64,000 bases of DNA from Vibrio diabolicus (GTDB lineage: Bacteria > Pseudomonadota > Gammaproteobacteria > Enterobacterales > Vibrionaceae), in contig CCKK01000016.1 in NCBI GenBank assembly GCA_001048675.1, forward strand, positions 1 through 64,000, written 5' to 3'. This document shows, in pieces, positions 1 to 9,448 of this stretch. The stretch's first letter is position 1. Every line of letters starts with the position of its first letter. The position numbers were made by a program, and so were the translations under genes. The notes under the pieces were generated by a model. That model was not told where the DNA came from and did no database searches. It saw only the letters and a list, made by a program, of their open reading frames with translations.

Positions 1-258
1 CGTAAAGCGAAACAAGCAGACTCAACTGAAACTGAAGAAGCTGAAACGCCTACTGAGAAAACCGAAGATCCGAAGAAAGCCGCGGTTGCTGCTGCTATTG
101 CTCGCGCTAAGGCTCGTAAAGCGAAACAAGCAGACTCAGCTGAAACGGTAGAAGCAGAAGCGCCTACTGAGCCAACCGACGATCCGAAGAAAGCCGCGGT
201 TGCTGCTGCCATTGCGCGTGCCAAAGCGCGTAAAGCTAAGCAACAAGAACGCTCGTAA
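1..258 (+). CDS. rsxC: RsxC C-terminal end (partial, early stop in repeat region)
   Basis: This is the 3' end of the electron-transport complex subunit C gene; its start lies before the window. Only the Ala/Lys/Glu-rich C-terminal tail is visible, made of 38-residue repeats ([29 protein letters not shown]). RsxC is the membrane-associated, Fe-S/NADH-side subunit of the Rnf-like Rsx complex that re-reduces SoxR. Identity comes from the tail type and from rsxD, rsxG and rsxE directly downstream. The frame stops at 256-258 (..KQQERS, TAA) because a repeat unit is cut short; the repeats continue in another frame to the stop at 530-532 that overlaps rsxD. The catalytic part lies upstream, so function may be unaffected, but translational coupling to rsxD would be lost. 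Confidence 0.85.
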   Translation, partial: RKAKQADSTETEEAETPTEKTEDPKKAAVAAAIARAKARKAKQADSAETVEAEAPTEPTDDPKKAAVAAAIARAKARKAKQQERS

Positions 259-532
259 AGCGAAACAAGCAGACTCAGCTGAAACGGTAGAAGCTGAAAC
301 GCCTGCTGAGCAAGCTGAAGATCCGAAAAAAGCCGCGGTTGCTGCTGCCATTGCGCGTGCCAAAGCGCGTAAAGCTAAGCAACAAGAACCAGCCGAAACG
401 GTAGAAGCTGAAACGCCTGCTGAACAAACTGAAGATCCGAAAAAAGCGGCTGTCGCAGCGGCTATTGCGCGCGCGAAGGCTCGCAAAGCGCAGCAAGAAG
501 CTAATAAAAATAATACTGAGGAGAACGAGTAG
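251..532 (+). pseudogene. rsxC: Out-of-frame remainder of the rsxC repeat tail
   Basis: From about 251 the RsxC repeat peptide resumes one frame later ([21 protein letters not shown] type) and runs to the TAG at 530-532, which overlaps the rsxD GTG start. This is the natural rsxC terminus in the rsx operon arrangement. It is a continuation of rsxC, not a separate gene; an in-window ATG near 200 is only a chance start. Either a real 89-bp deletion between repeats or collapse of repeats in assembly would produce it. Confidence 0.8.
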
Positions 533-1578
533 TGTCGTTTTTTATTGCCAGTTCACCGCATACCCACAGCCGTCGTAGTACACCTGACTTAATGAAATGG
601 GTGGCACTTTGTGCTCTCCCAGGTTTAGCGGCTCAAACCTACTTCTTTGGGTGGGGAACGCTTATTCAGCTGATTTTTGCCATCGCAGTCGCTGTATCAC
701 TTGAAGCCTTAGTTATGGTATTCCGTAAACGTTCGCCGATGCGAGCACTACGTGATAACAGTGCGATCGTTACCGCTTGGTTATTAGCCGTTGCTATCCC
801 ACCATGGTCTCCGTGGTGGATTATGGTGATCGGACTTATTTTCGCGATCGTAATCGCTAAACACCTATATGGTGGCCTTGGTCAAAACTTATTCAATCCT
901 GCTATGGTCGCTTATGTGGTCTTGTTGATCTCATTCCCAGTGCAAATGACGAGTTGGAGTGCCCCGACGTCACTCATACCTGATCACGTAAATTTTGCAG
1001 ATACACTCTCTTTAATTTTTACGGGCTATGATTACGACGGCTTATCGCTTCAGCAAGTTCGAACGGGGGTTGACGGCGTGACAATGGCGACGCCACTTGA
1101 TGCATTTAAGACCGGTATTCATACAGGTGCAACCCCAAGCGAAGTACTGTCGCAGCCAATATTCGATGGCTTAGCTGGCATTGGTTGGCAATGGGTAAAT
1201 CTTGCCTACTTACTTGGTGGTTTAGTGATGATCAAAAAACGCATCATCCAGTGGTATATCCCAGCAGGTTTCCTAGTGAGCCTGACGCTATTTAGCCTCG
1301 TGTTCAGCTTGCTGACCCCTGGGGAAACTGCGTCGCCAATCTTCCACTTGTTATCAGGTGCAACCATGCTTGGCGCATTCTTTATTGCAACCGATCCCGT
1401 GTCGGCGTCTACCACCGTTAAAGGACGTTTGATCTTTGGCGCGCTTATTGGTGCTTTGGTCTTTATCATTCGCAGTTGGGGCGGCTTCCCTGATGGTGTT
1501 GCATTCGCAGTGTTACTTGCAAATATGTGTGTGCCACTGATCGATTACTACACCAAACCTAGAACTTACGGTCACTGA
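532..1578 (+). CDS. rsxD: Rsx/Rnf electron transport complex subunit D
   Basis: Inner-membrane subunit (348 aa) of the SoxR-reducing Rsx complex, homologous to RnfD/NqrB. The protein is highly hydrophobic, with many membrane segments, and carries the SGAT motif near residues 275-278 whose Thr binds FMN covalently in the family. The start is GTG at 532, overlapping the native rsxC stop (TAGTG), with a good GAGGAG ribosome site just upstream. rsxG follows after 7 bp. Length and order match the gammaproteobacterial rsxABCDGE operon. Confidence 0.95.
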   Translation: MSFFIASSPHTHSRRSTPDLMKWVALCALPGLAAQTYFFGWGTLIQLIFAIAVAVSLEALVMVFRKRSPMRALRDNSAIVTAWLLAVAIPPWSPWWIMVIGLIFAIVIAKHLYGGLGQNLFNPAMVAYVVLLISFPVQMTSWSAPTSLIPDHVNFADTLSLIFTGYDYDGLSLQQVRTGVDGVTMATPLDAFKTGIHTGATPSEVLSQPIFDGLAGIGWQWVNLAYLLGGLVMIKKRIIQWYIPAGFLVSLTLFSLVFSLLTPGETASPIFHLLSGATMLGAFFIATDPVSASTTVKGRLIFGALIGALVFIIRSWGGFPDGVAFAVLLANMCVPLIDYYTKPRTYGH

Positions 1579-1585
1579 GGTAAAC

Positions 1586-2218
1586 ATGTTAACCGCTATT
1601 AGAAAAAATGGTCTGACACTTGCGATCTTTGCCTGTGCAACAACCGGATTAGTCGCCTTTACTCAGTACCTAACAAAAGACCAAATCAAGATACAAGAAC
1701 AACAACAATTGCTTTCTGTTTTGAATCAAGTCATTCCAGAAAACATGCATGACAACGCACTCACGCAAGCCTGCACTATGGTCACGTCACCAGAACTGGG
1801 GACATTGCGTGCGATGCCAGCCTACCTCGCCACGAAGAATGGTGAACCGACAGCAATCGCAATAGAATCCATCGCGCCAGATGGCTACAATGGTGAGATA
1901 AAAGTTATTACTGGAATTGACAATCAGGGCAATATTTTGGGGACACGCGTCTTAAGCCATCAAGAAACCCCTGGCCTGGGCGATAAAATTGATCTTCGTG
2001 TCACCGACTGGATCCTGAGCTTTACGGGCAAACAAGTCACGGAAAGTAACTGGAACTCATGGAAAGTTCGTAAAGATGGTGGTGATTTCGATCAATTTAC
2101 TGGTGCAACGATCACACCTAGAGCCGTCGTAAAAGTGGTGCGAAATACCGTTAACTACGTAAACCAATCTCGTGAAGACATTCTTAGCCAGCCGTTAGGC
2201 TGTGAAGGAGAGCAGTAA
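1586..2218 (+). CDS. rsxG: Rsx/Rnf electron transport complex subunit G
   Basis: Flavoprotein subunit (210 aa). It has one N-terminal membrane anchor (residues about 8-27) and a periplasmic FMN-binding domain with a TGAT motif at residues 172-175, the covalent FMN site of the RnfG/NqrC family. The motif GDKID preceded by HQETPGLG is typical of the family. Its last base overlaps the rsxE start (TAATG), so the genes are translationally coupled. It passes electrons within the Rsx complex towards SoxR reduction. Confidence 0.95.
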   Translation: MLTAIRKNGLTLAIFACATTGLVAFTQYLTKDQIKIQEQQQLLSVLNQVIPENMHDNALTQACTMVTSPELGTLRAMPAYLATKNGEPTAIAIESIAPDGYNGEIKVITGIDNQGNILGTRVLSHQETPGLGDKIDLRVTDWILSFTGKQVTESNWNSWKVRKDGGDFDQFTGATITPRAVVKVVRNTVNYVNQSREDILSQPLGCEGEQ

Positions 2219-2910
2219 TGAGTGAAAATAAATTGCTGATGAAAAACGGTATGTGGAGCAATAACCCTGCTCTCGTACAGCTGCTGGGTCTGTGTCCACT
2301 ACTAGCGGTTTCTTCCACGATAACCAATGCCTTAGGTCTTGGTATTGCAACCTTATTAGTGCTGGTCGGCTCCAACGTCACGGTTTCTCTTATTCGTAAT
2401 TACGTACCAAAAGAGATCCGCATTCCTGTGTTCGTGATGATCATTGCCTCGCTCGTTACCTGTGTTCAGTTATTGATGAATGCCTATGCGTATGGTTTAT
2501 ACCTGTCTCTTGGTATCTTTATTCCTCTGATTGTAACCAACTGCATCATTATTGGTCGAGCTGAAGCATACGCTTCAAAAAATGATGTTGCGCCTGCAGC
2601 ATTAGACGGTTTATGGATGGGTCTTGGTATGACAAGCGTTTTGGTCGTGCTAGGTGCCATGCGTGAGTTAATTGGTAATGGTACGCTATTCGACGGGGCA
2701 GATCTGCTATTAGGAGACTGGGCATCCGCTCTCCGCATCCAAGTTTTCCAATTTGACAACAGCTTTTTGCTAGCGCTTCTTCCACCCGGTGCATTTATCG
2801 GTGTTGGTCTGTTGATAGCGCTTAAAAATGTCATCGATAATTCAGTCCAGGCACGTCAACCAAAAGAAGAAAAACCAACCATAGAACGTGCTCGCGTCAC
2901 CAACGCATAA
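2218..2910 (+). CDS. rsxE: Rsx/Rnf electron transport complex subunit E
   Basis: Integral membrane subunit (230 aa) of the RnfE/NqrD family, with about six membrane helices. Conserved motifs seen include the [17 protein letters not shown] start and the [15 protein letters not shown] stretch, whose Cys is conserved in the family. It is the last gene of rsxCDGE: a rho-independent terminator follows within 10 bp, and nth comes next, as in E. coli. Confidence 0.95.
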   Translation: MSENKLLMKNGMWSNNPALVQLLGLCPLLAVSSTITNALGLGIATLLVLVGSNVTVSLIRNYVPKEIRIPVFVMIIASLVTCVQLLMNAYAYGLYLSLGIFIPLIVTNCIIIGRAEAYASKNDVAPAALDGLWMGLGMTSVLVVLGAMRELIGNGTLFDGADLLLGDWASALRIQVFQFDNSFLLALLPPGAFIGVGLLIALKNVIDNSVQARQPKEEKPTIERARVTNA

Positions 2911-2916
2911 CAAAAT

Positions 2917-2943
2917 AAGGCTCTGTCATAGGAGCCTTTTTCA
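2917..2943 (+). terminator. Terminator after rsxE
   Basis: Inverted arms AAGGCTC / GAGCCTT with an eight-base loop, followed by a T run, directly after the rsxE stop. Confidence 0.8.
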
Positions 2944-2974
2944 TAAACCGCAGAGACGGTATTGGAAGTCAGCA

Positions 2975-3617
2975 ATGAACAAAAATAAAAAGAATCGAAA
3001 TTCTTGAGCGATTACGAGAAAACAATCCGAATCCTCAAACTGAGCTTAACTGGAGCTCCCCTTTTGAGCTGCTAATCGCGGTATTATTATCAGCGCAAGC
3101 AACCGATGTAAGTGTCAATAAAGCCACCGACAAACTTTTCCCTGTCGCTAATACACCGCAAAGTATTCTCGATTTGGGAGTTGATGGCTTAAAAGAATAC
3201 ATAAAGACCATCGGTTTGTTTAACTCAAAGGCAGAAAACACTATCAAGACTTGTAAGATCTTGTTGGAAAAACACAATGGTGAAGTTCCTGAAGATCGTG
3301 CAGCGTTAGAAGCGCTACCAGGCGTAGGTCGCAAGACCGCAAACGTCGTGCTCAACACCGCTTTTGGTTGGCCAACCATTGCCGTCGATACGCACATTTA
3401 TCGCGTGTCGAATCGTACTAAGTTTGCAATGGGCAAAACGGTTGATGATGTCGAGCAAAAGCTATTAAAAGTTGTGCCAAAAGAGTTCAAACTCGATGTG
3501 CACCACTGGCTCATTCTTCATGGCCGCTACACGTGCTTGGCGAGAAAGCCTCGCTGCGGTAGCTGCATTATTGAAGATTTGTGCGAATATAAAGAGAAAG
3601 TATATCCAGATAGCTAA
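2975..3617 (+). pseudogene. nth: Endonuclease III, frameshifted at codon 5
   Basis: Base-excision-repair DNA glycosylase/AP lyase for oxidised pyrimidines. From about 3000 on, the frame gives an intact Nth: SSPFELLIAVLLSAQATD, the helix-hairpin-helix LPGVGRKTANVV with the catalytic Lys, VDTHI with the catalytic Asp, and a C-x6-C-x2-C-x5-C iron-sulphur loop at the end. The natural start is ATG 2975 (MNKNK..), but that frame stops at 3005-3007. Removing one A from the five-A run at 2987-2991 joins MNKNKRIEILERLREN to the rest. So either one extra base was sequenced or the gene is truly disrupted. No good start lies near the beginning of the second frame; the first internal ATG (3174) would delete about 67 residues. 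Confidence 0.9.
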
Positions 3618-3649
3618 CGCTATTTGAAAATCAAAGCTAGGAGCAAAAA

Positions 3650-4066
3650 ATGTCAAATGGTCGAATTCTCCACACTATGCTTCGCGTAGGTGATCTAGAC
3701 AAATCCATCAAGTTTTACACTGAAGTTATGGGCATGCAGTTGCTTCGTACGAACGAGAATAAAGAGTACGAATACACACTGGCGTTTCTTGGCTACGGTG
3801 ACGAATCCCAAGGTGCTGTGATCGAGCTAACTTACAACTGGGGTAAAACTGAATATGACCTAGGTACTGCTTTTGGTCATATCGCCATTGGTGTTGATGA
3901 TATCTACACAACTTGCGACGCTATCAAAGCGGCGGGCGGTAATGTGACGCGTGAACCAGGTCCAGTAAAAGGCGGAAGCACGCACATTGCATTCGTAAAA
4001 GACCCAGATGGTTATATGATTGAGCTTATCCAAAACAAGCAAGCTTCAGCAGGTCTTGAAGGCTAA
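3650..4066 (+). CDS. gloA: Lactoylglutathione lyase (glyoxalase I)
   Basis: Converts the hemithioacetal of methylglyoxal and glutathione to S-lactoylglutathione in the cytoplasm. The 138-residue single-domain protein shows the family opening ([18 protein letters not shown]) and four expected metal ligands: His8, Glu in VIEL, His in FGHIAIGV and Glu in MIEL. The proteobacterial enzymes of this length are Ni2+-dependent. It has its own ribosome site (TAGGAG) and is followed by a terminator. Confidence 0.95.
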   Translation: MSNGRILHTMLRVGDLDKSIKFYTEVMGMQLLRTNENKEYEYTLAFLGYGDESQGAVIELTYNWGKTEYDLGTAFGHIAIGVDDIYTTCDAIKAAGGNVTREPGPVKGGSTHIAFVKDPDGYMIELIQNKQASAGLEG

Positions 4067-4112
4067 GCGGCACTTCTAATAATCACTTGTACTGCAAGTT
4101 GAACATCGATTA

Positions 4113-4142
4113 CAGGCAGGTCTGCGATCTGCCTGTTCTTTT
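4113..4142 (+). terminator. Terminator after gloA
   Basis: Arms CAGGCAG / CTGCCTG with a nine-base loop, then a T-rich stretch. Confidence 0.7.
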
Positions 4143-4160
4143 ATAAACAAAATACTTTAC

Positions 4161-4177
4161 TTGATAATAATTATCGT
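4161..4177. promoter_or_regulatory. Possible Fur box
   Basis: The palindrome GATAATAATTATC (4163-4175) resembles the core of the Fur consensus and lies 40 bp before the DUF2753 gene. The match is short and AT-rich, so this is only a candidate. Confidence 0.35.
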
Positions 4178-4216
4178 TTAGATTTATTCGCAACTTCGAT
4201 ATGCGGGATTACGATA

Positions 4217-4651
4217 ATGATCAGTGAATGGGAAAAACACACACTTCTAGCCGATACGGCACTTCAACTAGATGACCCTGTTCGCAGCATTCTTCATTAC
4301 CAGCAAGCCCTAAGCCTGAGTGAAGATATTAGCGAATGTGTGGAAATTGAAGCAGACGAGCGATTATTAATTTCTGTGATTTCTTGTCATAACTTAGCTC
4401 AGTTCTGGCGTTGGGCCGGAGACACTGACTATGAACTCAAATACCTTCAGCTGGCTTCAGAGAAAGTCTTAACACTCATCCCACAATGCCCAAATAAAGA
4501 ATGTGCAAGCTTTATCGACTCAATAGGATGTTGCACTAAAGCATTAATAGACTTCATGAAACGTCATCCTAATCCGGCTATTGCCAAACAGGTTGAAAAA
4601 ATAGATACCGCAACCAATTGCGAAGTCATTGCCAAATTCCGATTAAACTAA
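4217..4651 (+). CDS. DUF2753-type protein of unknown function
   Basis: A soluble 144-residue protein, predicted mostly helical, with a tetratricopeptide-like stretch (DPVRSILHYQQALSLSE) near the N-terminus and a Cys-rich middle (CPNKECASFIDSIGCC). It resembles the Vibrionaceae family DUF2753; the assignment is from memory. It is monocistronic, with a bidirectional terminator shared with motY downstream. A possible Fur box lies upstream, which would hint at iron control, but no function is known. Confidence 0.7.
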   Translation: MISEWEKHTLLADTALQLDDPVRSILHYQQALSLSEDISECVEIEADERLLISVISCHNLAQFWRWAGDTDYELKYLQLASEKVLTLIPQCPNKECASFIDSIGCCTKALIDFMKRHPNPAIAKQVEKIDTATNCEVIAKFRLN

Positions 4652-4731
4652 CATCCAAATTATACAGCCGGAATCACCGAAAGGTACTTGGCAAAATCCC
4701 ATTAAAATATTATTAACAACGTCAGTAAATC

Positions 4732-4764
4732 AAAAACGCCGAAGCTTTGAGCTTCGGCGTTTTT
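4732..4764. terminator. Bidirectional terminator between the DUF2753 gene and motY
   Basis: Near-perfect arms ACGCCGAAGC / GCTTCGGCGT flanked by A4-5 and T5 runs. It serves the two convergent genes. Confidence 0.85.
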
Positions 4765-4771
4765 ATATGCA

Positions 4772-5653
4772 TTAGACTTGGGTTCGCCCTAGAGATATTA
4801 CGACTCGGCGGTTTTTGTCTTTTCCTATTGGCGAGCCATTATCTGCAATAGGACGACGCTTGCCGTACCCTTGCACTTGAATTCGATCTTCCGGTAGCCC
4901 TAGAGACTGAAAATAATCACGAAGTGACTCTGCACGTCGCTCAGACAAACTTTGGCTCGCACTTTTGCCATCGGTTGAATCGGTGTACGTCGCCACCAGC
5001 ACGAGATCGATATCTTGATTATGTCGGATATAATCTGCAATTTGTGATAAACGCTTTTTGGAAGCCTTGGTTAACTGATCGCCTTGTCTTTCGTAGTGCA
5101 AAATCGTAAAGGCAATGTCTTCAAAACTGTATTTCAATAAATTGGAAATACAGTCGCTAAACGCGTTGTACTTATTTTGAAACAGCACGGATGACAATGC
5201 GACTTCAATTCTCTGATCTCGGCTCTGCCAATCCTGATAACTAAAGGTCGGATAACGCCCTTTTTCCAGCTCAGACAAAATGCCCCATGCTGTTTGCCCT
5301 CCGACATAACCATCAAACTGTTTAAAAAACTTTAGGTTTGTAATTCGATCGGCGTGTTCACCTGGCCGCCAAGGTGGCGGCATAGAGATGAGACTGACGT
5401 TACGTGTTTCTCCCATCGGACGACGCATTTTTAACTCAAAGTCTAAATTGATTTTTTTATTCGCACGAGATGAAAATACCGCATCTCCAAAACTTGGAAT
5501 AGGGTGAACAAGTTGGCATTCTAACGGTGTGTTGACCACCATTTCCCATTGAGATTGCTGTGGAGTGGCAACATAACGTTTGCCCATCACAGCAAAACTG
5601 CTTGTGCTAAACAACGAAAATACAACGCCACTAGTAATCAGCCATTTCTTCAT
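4772..5653 (-). CDS. motY: Sodium-type polar flagellar motor protein MotY
   Basis: Forms the T ring of the Vibrio Na+-driven polar flagellar motor and helps anchor the PomAB stator. The 293-residue protein has a signal peptide (about residues 1-21, ending SSFA), an N-terminal MotX/basal-body-binding domain, and a C-terminal OmpA-like peptidoglycan-binding domain ([23 protein letters not shown], then [11 protein letters not shown]). It is divergent to rnt, the known Vibrio arrangement. A sigma-28-like promoter lies upstream. Confidence 0.95.
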
Positions 5654-5668
5654 CTAAGTACTGTCTCT

Positions 5669-5697
5669 TAAACGGCAGTCTGTTGCCGTCAATTTGA
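5669..5697 (-). promoter_or_regulatory. Possible sigma-28 (flagellar) promoter of motY
   Basis: On the minus strand, TCAAA (5697-5693) and GCCGTTTA (5676-5669) are separated by 16 bp. This resembles the flagellar TAAA-N15-GCCGwwAA pattern, 15 bp before motY. The spacing is one base longer than ideal. Confidence 0.4.
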
Positions 5698-5916
5698 ATC
5701 AATAAAACCACTTCACCTGGGATGCAAAAACCTCGCCAACGTGCGAAATATCGTGATATTACGATTAACGTTAATCATGGTAACTCAATCACCCGAAATG
5801 CGATCGAGCGTATTGATGAGATGCAAAATAGAATTCCGTTTTTCTCCTAAATTGCGGTTTTTCTCGTCGGTATAATCTGCAATAATGCAGCCTTCGTCAC
5901 ACAAAAATAAGCCGAC

Positions 5917-6561
5917 ATGACAATAGAAAATGAAGCTCTGACCTTGAAAAAACGCTTTCGTGGTTATTTCCCTGTGGTAGTAGACGTTGAGACCGCAGGT
6001 TTCAATGCTCAAACTGATGCACTTTTAGAAATTTGCGCCGTTACGTTAAAAATGGACGAAGATGGCGTGTTGCATCCGGCCTCCACCATTCATTTTCATG
6101 TTGAGCCATTTGAGGGCGCTAACTTAGAAAAAGAAGCGCTAGAATTCAATGGTATTCGTGACCCATATAGCCCTCTTCGTGGTGCAGTTTCTGAGCAAGA
6201 AGCGTTAAAAGAGATTTATAAGCTTATTCGCAAGGAACAAAAAGCCGCAGATTGCTCGCGCGCAATTATGGTTGCCCATAACGCAGCATTCGACTTAGGT
6301 TTTGTAAATGCAGCCAATGAGCGCTGTAAACTAAAAAGAGTCCCTTTTCATCCCTTTGCTACTTTTGACACGGCAACATTGAGTGGCCTTGCTTATGGTC
6401 AAACGGTTCTCGCGAAAGCATGCAAAACGGCCGGGATGGAATTCGATAATCGTGAAGCACACTCAGCGCTTTACGATACACAAAAAACAGCAGAATTATT
6501 CTGCGGCATTGTCAACAAATGGAAGGCCCTCGGCGGTTGGCCGCTTGTTGACGAAGAATAA
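5917..6561 (+). CDS. rnt: Ribonuclease T
   Basis: 3'-5' exoribonuclease (214 aa) that trims tRNA and other stable RNA ends. The DEDDh exonuclease motifs are visible: [11 protein letters not shown] (Asp and Glu), [10 protein letters not shown] (Asp), and [14 protein letters not shown] (His and Asp). Length and context (divergent from motY, 28 bp before an Na+/H+ antiporter gene) fit the Vibrio gene. Confidence 0.95.
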   Translation: MTIENEALTLKKRFRGYFPVVVDVETAGFNAQTDALLEICAVTLKMDEDGVLHPASTIHFHVEPFEGANLEKEALEFNGIRDPYSPLRGAVSEQEALKEIYKLIRKEQKAADCSRAIMVAHNAAFDLGFVNAANERCKLKRVPFHPFATFDTATLSGLAYGQTVLAKACKTAGMEFDNREAHSALYDTQKTAELFCGIVNKWKALGGWPLVDEE

Positions 6562-6589
6562 TAAGTAAACACAACATATTAGGAAAAGT

Positions 6590-7915
6590 ATGAATCCTGT
6601 CGTTATATCAGTGTGCGTCATGCTCGTGTTAGCATTGATGCGCGTAAACGTGGTGGTTGCCCTCACGTTTAGTGCCATCGTTGGTGGCCTTGTCGCAGGC
6701 ATGAGCCTTGGAGACACAGTTGCCGCGTTCGAAAGTGGTTTAGGTGGCGGTGCGACTATCGCTCTAAGCTACGCAATGTTAGGTACTTTCGCCGTTGCTA
6801 TCTCTAAATCTGGCATCACGGACCTACTAGCAAAAAGTGTTATCAAGCGCTTAAATGGTAAAGAAAACTCGGCGTCAACTACCGGGTTAAAGTACGCGGT
6901 GTTAGTCGCGCTCGTTCTTGTCACTATGTCATCTCAGAACGTAATTCCGGTCCATATCGCCTTTATTCCAATTTTGATTCCACCTCTTTTGGGCGTATTC
7001 GCGAAACTTAAGCTCGATCGACGTTTGGTCGCGTGTGTTCTTACTTTTGGTTTGATCACACCTTACATGATCTTACCTGTTGGTTTCGGCGGTATTTTCT
7101 TAAACAACATTCTATTAAAGAACCTACATGACAACGGTTTGGAAAACGTGGTTGCAAGCCAAGTTCCAACTGCAATGTTACTGCCAGGTGCTGGTATGTT
7201 GTTTGGACTATTGCTGGCAATCTTTGTTAGCTACCGTAAACCACGCATCTACGAAGAAACGGAGTTGACTGTCGTTCACGAGACAGATCATGCTATCAAT
7301 AAAAAGCACATCTTGGTGGCCGCTCTTGGTATTGTCGCCGCATTGGGTGTTCAGCTTTACACTGGCTCAATGATTATTGGTGCTCTAGCTGGCTTTATGG
7401 TGTTTACTTTTGGCGGTGTGATTGCCTGGAAAGAAACGCACGATGTCTTCACAAAAGGCGTGCATATGATGGCTATGATTGGTTTCATCATGATCGCTGC
7501 CGCAGGTTTTGCTGCGGTAATGAAGCAAACAGGTGGCGTTGAGACATTAGTACAGTCTCTCTCTACCAGCATTGGTGATAACAAGCCGCTTGCGGCGCTA
7601 TTAATGCTAATTGTTGGTCTGTTGGTAACAATGGGTATCGGTTCATCGTTTTCAACCATTCCAATCTTGGCAACAATCTACGTTCCACTCGCGTTGGCAT
7701 TTGGTTTTTCGCCAATGGCAACAATCGCGCTAGTTGGTACTGCTGCCGCTTTGGGTGATGCTGGTTCTCCAGCGTCCGACTCGACATTAGGCCCTACATC
7801 TGGTCTAAATGCCGACGGTCAGCATGAGCACATTTGGGAAACGGTTGTTCCAACCTTTATCCACTACAACATTCCACTGATCATCTTTGGTTGGATTGCT
7901 GCAATGGTGCTTTAG
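6590..7915 (+). CDS. Na+/H+ antiporter family membrane protein
   Basis: A 441-residue polytopic inner-membrane protein with about 11-12 helices. The C-terminal part carries the [22 protein letters not shown] signature seen in the NhaC-like Na_H_antiport families. It probably exchanges Na+ for H+; the substrate is inferred from the family, not shown. It follows rnt closely and ends before a strong hairpin terminator. Confidence 0.8.
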   Translation: MNPVVISVCVMLVLALMRVNVVVALTFSAIVGGLVAGMSLGDTVAAFESGLGGGATIALSYAMLGTFAVAISKSGITDLLAKSVIKRLNGKENSASTTGLKYAVLVALVLVTMSSQNVIPVHIAFIPILIPPLLGVFAKLKLDRRLVACVLTFGLITPYMILPVGFGGIFLNNILLKNLHDNGLENVVASQVPTAMLLPGAGMLFGLLLAIFVSYRKPRIYEETELTVVHETDHAINKKHILVAALGIVAALGVQLYTGSMIIGALAGFMVFTFGGVIAWKETHDVFTKGVHMMAMIGFIMIAAAGFAAVMKQTGGVETLVQSLSTSIGDNKPLAALLMLIVGLLVTMGIGSSFSTIPILATIYVPLALAFGFSPMATIALVGTAAALGDAGSPASDSTLGPTSGLNADGQHEHIWETVVPTFIHYNIPLIIFGWIAAMVL

Positions 7916-7946
7916 TACCGTTGTTTGATGGATATACTTAGTTACG

Positions 7947-7973
7947 AAAAAGCCGCTCATTGAGCGGCTTTTT
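7947..7973. terminator. Bidirectional terminator
   Basis: Arms AAAAAGCCGCTCA / TGAGCGGCTTTTT, placed between the convergent antiporter and DsbA-family genes. Confidence 0.9.
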
Positions 7974-7990
7974 GTTATTTGAAATCGCGA

Positions 7991-8620
7991 TTATTGCGCT
8001 GGCATATTGTCAATAATACGCTCACGTATCAGTTTCAAGGTAGGCTCTGTTGACAGATAATCCACGGCAATCGGGAAATAAGCGTCGTTAATTTGAAGAA
8101 CCAAGCTAGGGTAAGAATCCACGCCTAGGCTCTTTGCAAGACTCAGTTGATCTTGGAACACACCTTCTAAGAAAGAGCCGTCCATATCGTTCTTGAACTG
8201 CTGAACATTCAAACCAATTTCTTTAGCTAGCTGCAAGTGAGTCGCTTCTTCATGAGGAGGCATCGCACGTAAGTAATACGCATGTTGAATCGCTTCTAGC
8301 ATCTGCTCATAAGAATCTTGAAAGCCCGCTGCGATAACTGCGCGACAAGATTGGTAAGTGCTTCTTACTGGCGTACAAAGCTTCCAGAAATCGTAGTTAA
8401 ACTTGGTGCCCAACTGACGCTCAATCTGCTTCCAAATACCTTCGAGTTTTTGTTGCATCTCTGGTGGCATCGGCAAACTAGTATCTGGCGCAAGACCACC
8501 CACCACATACTCAAACTGAATAACGCCTGGCAGTTGCTGTTTCAATTTATCAAGCGTCGGTTTGTAACCCCAACACCAACTGCACATTGGGTCATGCACG
8601 TAGTAAAGCTTTATATCCAC
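7991..8620 (-). CDS. Cytoplasmic DsbA-family protein, 5' end rebuilt by the prophage
   Basis: A 209-residue thioredoxin-fold protein without a signal peptide. A CSWC redox motif sits near residues 14-17 (DPMCSWCWGYKP), followed by the helical insert and a cis-Pro region (SYPS), as in FrnE-like DsbA-family oxidoreductases. The present start is GTG (8618-8620; MDIKLYYV). The prophage attL lies inside codons 3-8, so the start codon, the second codon and everything upstream are phage DNA. The original host start (MNIKLYYV, ATG) is stranded beyond attR at 45698. The new start has only a distant AGG as a ribosome site and an in-frame TGA eight codons upstream, so expression may be reduced or phage-driven. 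Confidence 0.85.
   Translation of the reverse strand: MDIKLYYVHDPMCSWCWGYKPTLDKLKQQLPGVIQFEYVVGGLAPDTSLPMPPEMQQKLEGIWKQIERQLGTKFNYDFWKLCTPVRSTYQSCRAVIAAGFQDSYEQMLEAIQHAYYLRAMPPHEEATHLQLAKEIGLNVQQFKNDMDGSFLEGVFQDQLSLAKSLGVDSYPSLVLQINDAYFPIAVDYLSTEPTLKLIRERIIDNMPAQ
8596..8616. other. attL
   Basis: A 21-bp segment matching 45674-45694 at 18 positions, with the exact 11-bp palindromic core TAAAGCTTTAT at 8604-8614. It lies inside codons 3-8 of the DsbA-family gene. The differing bases are at wobble positions or beyond the core, as expected when a phage carries its own version of the target segment. Confidence 0.85.
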
Positions 8621-8670
8621 TTTAATTTTTAACCTATAAAATCAATTAGTTAAATGAAACAAGAATAATA

Positions 8671-8693
8671 AATGGCGATAAAGTGGCGACACA
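8671..8693. repeat. Left integrase arm-type sites (putative)
   Basis: Two tandem TGGCGRYA octamers (TGGCGATA, TGGCGACA) 11 bp apart, one helical turn. The 23-bp block matches 45545-45567 at 20 positions. It lies just inside attL, where arm-type integrase sites are expected. Confidence 0.6.
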
Positions 8694-9448
8694 TTTAAAT
8701 CTTATTGCTTGGTTTCTGCTTAAGAGTTAACGAGTTTTGCTTATAACCCTGATAACAATATAGGTCCAGCACTCACTCGTTCCCCTCTTCTTCATCAACA
8801 CGTAAACAGCGGTTTTGTCCCGTTAACTGCACAGTGATTTTGACATCTGAGTTTAATTATACCGTCTCATAAATTGAAAAACTGCTTTATCTTAATAATT
8901 CGCTCTAAAGCCTTATCGAATAAGGCTCTATGCCCTATTAATCAGATCTTATCTTTGCTCACCTGATCATCTATATTTCTCACAAAACTCTTAACAACCT
9001 TTATTTTCATACACTTAAATAAACCACCATGATCTTTTCAGATCATTAAAATTGGAATTTACTGAAAATATTTTCAATCTTTGAAATTTTCAAAACACTC
9101 TCAGTCTAGGTTCTAAGTGGCTCTATTCTCACGCAAGCCCCGCTATATATATGGTTTCCCGCGAGATACTCTAGGAACTCTCCCCACTAAATTTCAGTAC
9201 ACAAAAACTGAAAAAAAACTGTTCGAAAAACCTCGCAGGCGGGTGAGGAGAGTGCGGATTTTGTCATCAGCTCCAAGCCTTCCACGGTTATATAGATATT
9301 GTTTGCACTTTGATTAAGTACTCAAGTTATGCAGAATGCGTGAATATGAACTTTAGATTACGCTGGCGGGCATGGCTAGGATTGCAGGTTAAGTGGGCTA
9401 TTCATTATATGAATAGCCCTGTAAATGAGAGCAATGCTATGCAAATAT
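8694..9448. other. AT-rich prophage left end without a credible gene
   Basis: About 750 bp. Short open frames here lack ribosome sites and protein-like composition. Visible structure: a perfect 14-bp palindrome TGAAAATATTTTCA (9063-9076), followed at once by a second AT-rich near-palindrome, and the strong hairpin at 9395-9419. It may hold the promoter now driving the DsbA-family gene and a terminator for the leftward genes. Confidence 0.6.
9395..9419. terminator. Perfect hairpin downstream of the 114-aa gene
   Basis: Arms GGGCTATTCAT / ATGAATAGCCC with a three-base loop, 30 bp after the stop of the leftward gene. No T run follows on that strand, so it may act in RNA stability or as a weak terminator. 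Confidence 0.5.

Larger units (their letters stand above)
1..532 (+). repeat. 114-bp tandem repeats of the rsxC tail
   Basis: Units begin at 1, 115, 229, 254, 368 and 482. All spacings are 114 bp except the unit at 229, which is only 25 bp long. That is an 89-bp gap, not a multiple of three, and it breaks the rsxC frame. Each full unit encodes 38 residues rich in Ala, Lys and Glu. Confidence 0.9.

Noticed and set aside
8671-8693. TGGCGRYA block as the attachment site itself
   Set aside because: The severed 5' end of the DsbA-family gene at 45698 places the crossover at TAAAGCTTTAT, outside these blocks; they are better read as arm sites.
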